From an uncultured Collinsella sp. (GTDB lineage: Bacteria > Actinomycetota > Coriobacteriia > Coriobacteriales > Coriobacteriaceae), in NCBI GenBank assembly GCA_958419975.1, contig CATZIG010000142.1, positions 1-5,312 on the forward strand: a stretch of 5,312 bases of DNA, given 5' to 3'. Positions 1 to 5,312 of this stretch are shown here, piece after piece; the first letter of the stretch is position 1, and the number at the start of each line of letters is the position of its first letter. The notes under the pieces were generated by a model. That model was given only the letters and a program-made list of their open reading frames with translations, had not been told where the DNA came from and did no database searches. The position numbers and the translations under genes were made by a program.

Positions 1-135
1 CAGGCCGGTCTCCTCCTGGCCCACGTTGCCGCAGACGCAAACGACATCGAGATTCTTCTCGTCCTGGAGCCACTTGACACATACGGATGTATCAAGACCA
101 CCGGAATATGCGAGAACGACTTTTTCCTTGCTCAT
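1..135 (-). CDS. argG: Argininosuccinate synthase, N-terminal part (runs off the window)
   Basis: ArgG joins citrulline and aspartate, using ATP, to make argininosuccinate, the penultimate step of arginine biosynthesis in the cytoplasm. Only the first 45 codons are present. The protein begins MSKEKVVLAYSGGLDTSV; the SGGLDTS stretch (residues 11-17) is the ATP-binding P-loop of the N-type ATP pyrophosphatases, and the wording around it is typical of ArgG. It is followed by a beta-strand-rich part ending in GNVGQEE, also ArgG-like. The ATG at 133-135 is preceded by AAAGGAAA (141-148 on this strand), a reasonable Shine-Dalgarno 5-7 bases upstream. The gene is the first one downstream of the arginine-rich leader ORF at 342-416, with 206 bases between leader stop and argG start. 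The rest of the gene lies outside the window, so catalytic residues further on cannot be checked. Confidence 0.95.
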   Translation of the reverse strand, partial: MSKEKVVLAYSGGLDTSVCVKWLQDEKNLDVVCVCGNVGQEETGL

Positions 136-192
136 GGCTGTTTCCTTTCGCCCTTGGTAGCTAGTTAGAACATCGGTCAGTTGCAAGTCACC

Positions 193-349
193 TTGAGGTC
201 AAAAACCGTGCAATATCAGGTTATTCAGCAGAATGCATCACAGGCATGCTCTAGAAACATGCGGCTATGTCGTGCTTAAAACCCAACGACCTCAAAATGA
301 CTCTGTTGAGGCATTGCGCCCCATGCGGACAGAGACGATTGTTATCGTC
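193..349 (-). promoter_or_regulatory. Candidate attenuator RNA between leader peptide and argG
   Basis: On the transcript of this strand several pairings compete. Hairpin A: GACGAT (349-344), loop AACA, ATCGTC (339-334); it contains leader codons 23, 24 and the stop, so a stalled ribosome would open it. Hairpin B: CTCTGT (334-329) with ACAGAG (306-301), plus an inner GCAT (326-323)/ATGC (314-311). Hairpin C: CCTCAA (311-306) with TTGAGG (295-290). B and C cannot form together because each uses the loop of the other. Hairpin D: TTGAGGTC (295-288) with GACCTCAA (200-193), an 8-bp perfect long-range pairing that excludes C. A U5 run (205-201) follows CACGG (210-206), which can pair imperfectly with CCTGTG (244-239); this is the only terminator-like element and it is weak. 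Alternative folding is seen in the sequence; a switching role is inferred. Confidence 0.5.
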
Positions 350-416
350 GTCGGGAAATTGCGCGCTGGCGTCGGATGGCATTGTCTGCAGTGGTGATGA
401 TCTTTACGAACTGCAT
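342..416 (-). CDS. Arginine-rich leader peptide upstream of argG (24 aa)
   Basis: This is a short ORF of 24 codons plus TAA that starts MQFVKIITTADNAI and ends RRQRAISRRR. Six of the last ten residues are arginine. Their codons are CGA, CGC, CGC and a final run CGA-CGA-CGA immediately before the stop. The ATG at 414-416 has a near-ideal Shine-Dalgarno, AAAGGAGAGG, ending about 3 bases before it, one of the best in the window. A promoter candidate lies about 100 bases upstream at 520-547. The next gene on the same strand is argG, so the amino acid enriched in the peptide is the end product of the pathway. That is the hallmark of ribosome-mediated attenuation (as in trp, his and leu leaders). 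The ORF is too short for family recognition. The call rests on its ribosome site, arginine run, position and the RNA hairpins that follow. Chance is possible, as short Arg-rich ORFs occur in GC-rich DNA. Confidence 0.72.
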   Translation of the reverse strand: MQFVKIITTADNAIRRQRAISRRR

Positions 417-519
417 CTGCCTCTCCTTTCACGTATCGCCGGGCGCAATTCTAATATCGTAAACGGTACCTTTTCCTCGGTAAGCGGTTGTTTTTCCGTC
501 TCCGTTTTCGATGTTCGCT

Positions 520-547
520 ATATTACGCTAAAGTGCCCGCAGCACAA
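520..547 (-). promoter_or_regulatory. Putative promoter of the leader peptide-argG transcript
   Basis: Read on the minus strand, TTGTGC (547-542) and TAATAT (525-520) are separated by 16 bases and resemble -35 and -10 boxes of the housekeeping sigma factor. Transcription would begin near 513, giving about 97 bases before the leader ATG and about 380 bases before argG. The -35 matches consensus only in its TTG, so the call is moderate. The same AT-rich spot reads TATATT on the plus strand (519-524), but there no good -35 is found. Confidence 0.45.
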
Positions 548-649
548 GCGACAAATTCAAATTTCTGAAAAGTTTTTTCATTAGTTTGTGAATGGTGATG
601 CAAACGCGCGCCAATCCTGCGAAAATACGCCTGACTACGAGTTGATGGT

Positions 650-655
650 TATAAC
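650..655 (+). promoter_or_regulatory. Possible -10 box for the HAD hydrolase gene
   Basis: TATAAC matches the -10 consensus at five of six positions and lies 35 bases before the ATG at 691. No convincing -35 box is found 16-18 bases upstream (the sequence there is around TACGCCT), so it is a weak call. The region 560-690 is clearly AT-richer than the flanking genes, consistent with a promoter region. Confidence 0.3.
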
Positions 656-676
656 GTCTGAAACAATTTCGAAACG

Positions 677-690
677 AAAGGCTCGCCTTT
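677..690 (+). promoter_or_regulatory. Hairpin covering the ribosome site of the HAD gene
   Basis: AAAGGC, TC, GCCTTT form a perfect inverted repeat directly before the ATG at 691. The only Shine-Dalgarno-like bases for the gene, GAAAGG, are in its left arm about 9 bases from the start. In RNA a 5-bp stem (AAAGG/CCTTT) with a 4-base loop would partly hide the ribosome site. Confidence 0.4.
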
Positions 691-1518
691 ATGCAAACTT
701 ACGAATCGGACGCCAATATCGGAAACATTAAGCTCATCGCCGTCGACATGGACAAGACGCTGCTCACCGACGAGCGCGTGTTACCGCAGGGCCTTGATGA
801 GCGCCTGGACGAGCTCGCCGACGCCGGCATCGTATTCTGCCCCGCCAGCGGACGTCCCGCCCCCAAGCTCGAGGAGATGTTCGAGGGCATCAAAAACCGC
901 CTCGCTTTTTGTCCCGACAACGGAGCGTGCGTGATCTATCGCGGCAGCTATATCTATAAGAGCAACATCGATGTGGCGCTGTATCAGCAGGTGCTCGCTC
1001 GTGCCTCGGAGGACCCGCGCGCCGTTCCCGTCCTGTGCTGCTACGACGAGTTCTATGTGCTCGCCCGCGACCATCAGTATCACGACGAGATCAGCGTGTA
1101 CTACAACACGATCAACTACGTCGATAGCTTTGAGGGCATTGATATCGAGTCCAACAAGATTTCGATCTTCTTCCCCGCCTACGATGCCGAGCCAGCGTTT
1201 CGCGAGGACTACAGCCCGGCATTCTCGGACCGACTCTATGTCACCAATGCGGGCCGCGAGTGGATCGACTTTATGAACCTGGGCGTCGACAAGGGCGCCG
1301 GCGTCGCGCATCTGTGCGAGCAGCTCGGCATCGATATTGCCGATGCCGCCGCCGTGGGCGATACGTACAACGACATCCCCATGCTGGAGCGCGTCGGACA
1401 CAGCTTTATCGTGGACAATGCCGAGGAGCACATGAACGCGCATGCCAAGTGGCGCATTCCGAGCAACAACGACGGGGGCGTACTGACACTCATCGACGCC
1501 ATCTTGGCGGCTCGTTAA
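691..1518 (+). CDS. HAD-superfamily hydrolase, Cof-type (C2B cap) phosphatase
   Basis: A 275-residue cytoplasmic phosphatase of the Cof/YbiV-like branch of the haloacid dehalogenase superfamily, whose members remove phosphate from sugar phosphates, nucleotides or cofactors such as flavin and pyridoxal phosphates; the substrate cannot be told from sequence. All four HAD motifs are visible: motif I VDMDKTLL with the nucleophile D19 and acid D21; motif II ASGRP with S53; motif III K201 in VDKGAG; motif IV GDTYNDIPML with D224 and D228, the magnesium ligands. Residues about 85-190 between motifs II and III form the C2-type cap that sets substrate choice. The length is usual for the family (260-290). 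The start at M1 is the only sensible one: the next Met lies inside motif I. It is transcribed away from argG and towards polA, so it is probably a single-gene unit. Confidence 0.9.
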   Translation: MQTYESDANIGNIKLIAVDMDKTLLTDERVLPQGLDERLDELADAGIVFCPASGRPAPKLEEMFEGIKNRLAFCPDNGACVIYRGSYIYKSNIDVALYQQVLARASEDPRAVPVLCCYDEFYVLARDHQYHDEISVYYNTINYVDSFEGIDIESNKISIFFPAYDAEPAFREDYSPAFSDRLYVTNAGREWIDFMNLGVDKGAGVAHLCEQLGIDIADAAAVGDTYNDIPMLERVGHSFIVDNAEEHMNAHAKWRIPSNNDGGVLTLIDAILAAR

Positions 1519-1529
1519 CGTTGCTCGTC

Positions 1530-1659
1530 GGACCTGGCCGGGCGAGGCGGGTAAGTTTTTCGTTCGGTCAGGTCCTGGGCTCGCTCGGAAAGCACATTAA
1601 GTGCTTTCCGGCTCGTGCGGAATCTACGAAAAACTTACCCGCCTCGCCCGGCCAGGTCC
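1530..1659. repeat. Perfect 34-bp inverted repeat with a second hairpin nested inside
   Basis: The arms at 1530-1563 and 1626-1659 are exact reverse complements over 34 bases, starting GGACCTGGCCGGGCGAGG and ending AAGTTTTTCGT. The 62-base centre contains another perfect inverted repeat, CGGAAAGCAC (1586-1595) and GTGCTTTCCG (1601-1610), around ATTAA. CAGGTCCTG occurs twice, at 1569-1577 and at 1653-1661, so the left end could pair with the inner copy instead. The element begins 11 bases after the HAD stop codon. It encodes nothing and shows no flanking target duplication. It could be a dispersed palindromic repeat, a non-autonomous mobile element, or a large structure that ends or protects the HAD transcript. 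Confidence 0.85.
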
Positions 1660-1676
1660 TGCGGTGACTTGCTTGC

Positions 1677-1704
1677 CGCCTAGATGGCGTCTTGGCGCCT
1701 AGAT
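1677..1704. repeat. 9-bp direct repeat CGCCTAGAT
   Basis: CGCCTAGAT occurs at 1677-1685 and again at 1696-1704, with 11 bases between (20 bases from start to start, about two helix turns). It lies between the large inverted repeat and the terminator hairpin. No function is known to me; it could be a chance or remnant duplication. Confidence 0.5.
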
Positions 1705-1730
1705 ACTTTGGCTGAATTTAATTGAATGAA

Positions 1731-1762
1731 GGGGGGGCTCCTTGTTGGCAAGGAGCCCCCCT
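1731..1762. terminator. Strong hairpin terminator shared by convergent HAD and polA genes
   Basis: A 13-bp GC-rich stem, GGGGGGCTCCTTG (1732-1744) with CAAGGAGCCCCCC (1749-1761), closes a TTGG loop. It lies 37 bases beyond the polA stop on the minus strand and about 210 bases after the HAD stop on the plus strand. On the minus strand the stem is followed by an interrupted T-tract (CTTCATTCAATTAAATT); on the plus strand by CTTCTGGTTTTGATT. Neither is an ideal U-run, but the stem is very stable. It most likely serves polA and may also stop read-through from the HAD gene. Confidence 0.75.
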
Positions 1763-1798
1763 TCTGGTTTTGATTACTTTGGGATTGTGGGTGTGCCC

Positions 1799-4549
<2,751 letters not shown>

Positions 4550-4591
4550 ATTGAATACCTCGCTTTGGGCTGGGCACGGTTTGCTCACTCC

Positions 4592-4597
4592 AGTTTA
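4592..4597 (-). promoter_or_regulatory. Possible -10 box for polA
   Basis: Read on the minus strand, TAAACT lies 43 bases before the polA ATG and matches the -10 consensus at four of six positions. The upstream DNA is extremely GC-rich and shows no clear -35. If used, transcription would start near 4585, inside the alternative GTG-start reading, which supports the ATG at 4549. Confidence 0.3.
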
Positions 4598-4641
4598 CAC
4601 GCTCCCCGCCCCGCGGCCACAGCACATCAAGCTCCCCCGCC

Positions 4642-4676
4642 ACCGTGAGCCCGCGCGTGATACGATGGCTCACGGT
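4642..4676. repeat. 10-bp inverted repeat around the aminopeptidase promoter (operator-like)
   Basis: ACCGTGAGCC (4642-4651) and GGCTCACGGT (4667-4676) are perfect reverse complements separated by 15 bases. The spacer contains the extended -10 element of the aminopeptidase gene, and the right arm covers the expected transcription start. The spacing between arm centres is 25 bases. Placement over the promoter fits a repressor operator. Because transcription would start in the right arm, an RNA hairpin is less likely. Confidence 0.6.
4658..4666 (+). promoter_or_regulatory. Extended -10 promoter of the M18 aminopeptidase gene
   Basis: TGATACGAT reads as TG, one base, then TACGAT, a good extended -10 (four of six plus the TG). 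No clear -35 is present, as is common for extended -10 promoters. Transcription would begin near 4673, giving a leader of about 43 bases that contains the AAAGGAG ribosome site at 4701-4707. Confidence 0.5.
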
Positions 4677-4715
4677 ACATCAACCAGCACGATCGATCCG
4701 AAAGGAGCCTGCGTC

Positions 4716-5312
4716 ATGGAGCGTCCCTGCGCATGGAAAAAGTACACGCCACAGCAAATCGAGGAGCTCGAGGAGCTTTGCCGCGGCTATAAGCAGTTTT
4801 TGAGCGAGAACAAGACCGAGCGCCTGTGCGTCAAGACCGGTATCAAGATGGCCGAGGAGGCGGGCTACGTCGACCTGGAGACCGTGATCGCCGAAGGCCG
4901 CGAGCTCAAGGCAGGCGACAAGGTGTACGCCGCCAACCACGGCAAGGATCTTATGCTCGTCAACCTGGGCACCGCCCCGCTCGAGCAGGGCTTTAATATC
5001 CTGGGCGCCCACGTGGACTCGCCGCGCCTGGACCTCAAGCAGAATCCTGCCTTCGAGGCCGGCGACATGGCCTACCTCGACACGCACTACTACGGCGGCG
5101 TCAAGAGCTACCACTGGGTAGCCTCCCCGCTCGCACTCGTGGGCGTCATCTGCAAAAAGGACGGCACCACCGTCGACATCAACATCGGCGACAAGGCAGA
5201 CGACCCGGTCTTTACCATCTCCGACCTGCTGATCCACCTCTCGAGCGAGCAGATGTCTAAGCCCGCCAAGGACGCCGTCGTGGTCTCCATGTCCGACGTT
5301 CGCGAACGCTTC
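4716..5312 (+). CDS. M18-family metallo-aminopeptidase, N-terminal part (runs off the window)
   Basis: M18 aminopeptidases are cytoplasmic zinc enzymes that form large dodecameric shells and release N-terminal residues from peptides. This fragment gives the first 199 residues, open to the window end. The family is recognised from FNILGAHVDSPRLDLKQNP (residues 93-111), which carries the first metal ligand H99 and catalytic-region D101, and from the following HYYGGVKSYHWVASPLALVGVI (124-145), typical of the bacterial aminopeptidase-1 branch rather than strict aspartyl aminopeptidases. The N-terminus (MERPCAWKKYTPQQIEELEE) is a charged helix seen in that branch. The ATG at 4716 has AAAGGAG (4701-4707) 8 bases upstream. 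It is transcribed divergently from polA, with its own promoter and a possible operator at 4642-4676. The remaining metal ligands and the C-terminal half lie outside the window. Confidence 0.9.
   Translation, partial: MERPCAWKKYTPQQIEELEELCRGYKQFLSENKTERLCVKTGIKMAEEAGYVDLETVIAEGRELKAGDKVYAANHGKDLMLVNLGTAPLEQGFNILGAHVDSPRLDLKQNPAFEAGDMAYLDTHYYGGVKSYHWVASPLALVGVICKKDGTTVDINIGDKADDPVFTISDLLIHLSSEQMSKPAKDAVVVSMSDVRERF

Noticed and set aside
184..200. CAAG-GTGA-CTTG palindrome next to TTGACC, like a MerR-family promoter
   Set aside because: The dyad is short and no -10 box is found 19 bases after TTGACC. The CCTCAA bases are better explained by the alternative RNA pairings.
209..234. ArgR (ARG box)-like site upstream of argG: TGAATAA with TATTGCA, and ATTC-AGCA-GAAT
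   Set aside because: The match to the known ARG box is partial and the arms are the wrong way round or unequal. It also lies about 280 bases downstream of the likely transcription start, so I cannot support it as an operator.
267..584. Plus-strand 105-codon ORF in the argG/HAD gap
   Set aside because: It has no Shine-Dalgarno, shows low-quality composition with no recognisable family, and lies antisense to the better supported leader ORF, promoter and hairpins.
781..1443. Minus-strand 220-codon ORF inside the HAD gene
   Set aside because: It is the antisense shadow of a gene with all four HAD motifs; long antisense frames are expected in GC-rich coding DNA.
1530..1659. Insertion sequence reading of the large inverted repeat
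   Set aside because: There is no transposase reading frame in 130 bases and no target-site duplication at the arm ends, so an autonomous element is excluded; a non-autonomous one is left open in the findings.

Overview
The window looks like a piece of chromosome from a GC-rich anaerobe-type genome. Gene content, GC-rich codon use and protein style suggest the Actinobacteria, most likely the class Coriobacteriia (Collinsella/Olsenella type). This is inferred from general resemblance, not from a database match. It holds two complete genes (a HAD phosphatase and polA) and two genes cut by the window edges (argG and an M18-family aminopeptidase). It also holds one short leader-peptide ORF that I consider the most interesting element.

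Layout: (1) positions 1-135, minus strand, the first 45 codons of argG (argininosuccinate synthase). (2) 136-690, a 555-base gap that is not empty. On the minus strand it carries a plausible promoter (about 520-547), then a 24-codon ORF (342-416) with a strong Shine-Dalgarno. Six of the last ten residues of this ORF are arginine, and it ends in three CGA codons and TAA. After it come several mutually exclusive RNA pairings, and then argG. This is the architecture of an arginine-sensing, ribosome-mediated attenuator in front of an arginine biosynthesis gene. (3) 691-1518, plus strand, a Cof-type HAD hydrolase. (4) 1519-1798, a convergent gap holding a perfect 34-bp inverted repeat with a second hairpin nested in it, a 9-bp direct repeat and a strong GC-rich terminator hairpin. 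(5) 1799-4549, minus strand, DNA polymerase I with intact 5' nuclease and polymerase motifs but no recognisable proofreading residues. (6) 4550-4715, a divergent promoter region with a 10-bp inverted repeat bracketing an extended -10 element. (7) 4716 to the end, plus strand, the N-terminal 199 codons of an M18 aminopeptidase.

The genes do not form one operon: each is separately promoted and neighbours alternate in direction. The only tight functional link seen is leader peptide to argG. Stalling of the ribosome on the arginine codons when charged tRNA-Arg is scarce would be expected to change the folding of the downstream RNA and raise argG expression. A classic terminator with a strong stem and U-run is not clear, so the output step (transcription or translation) remains open.
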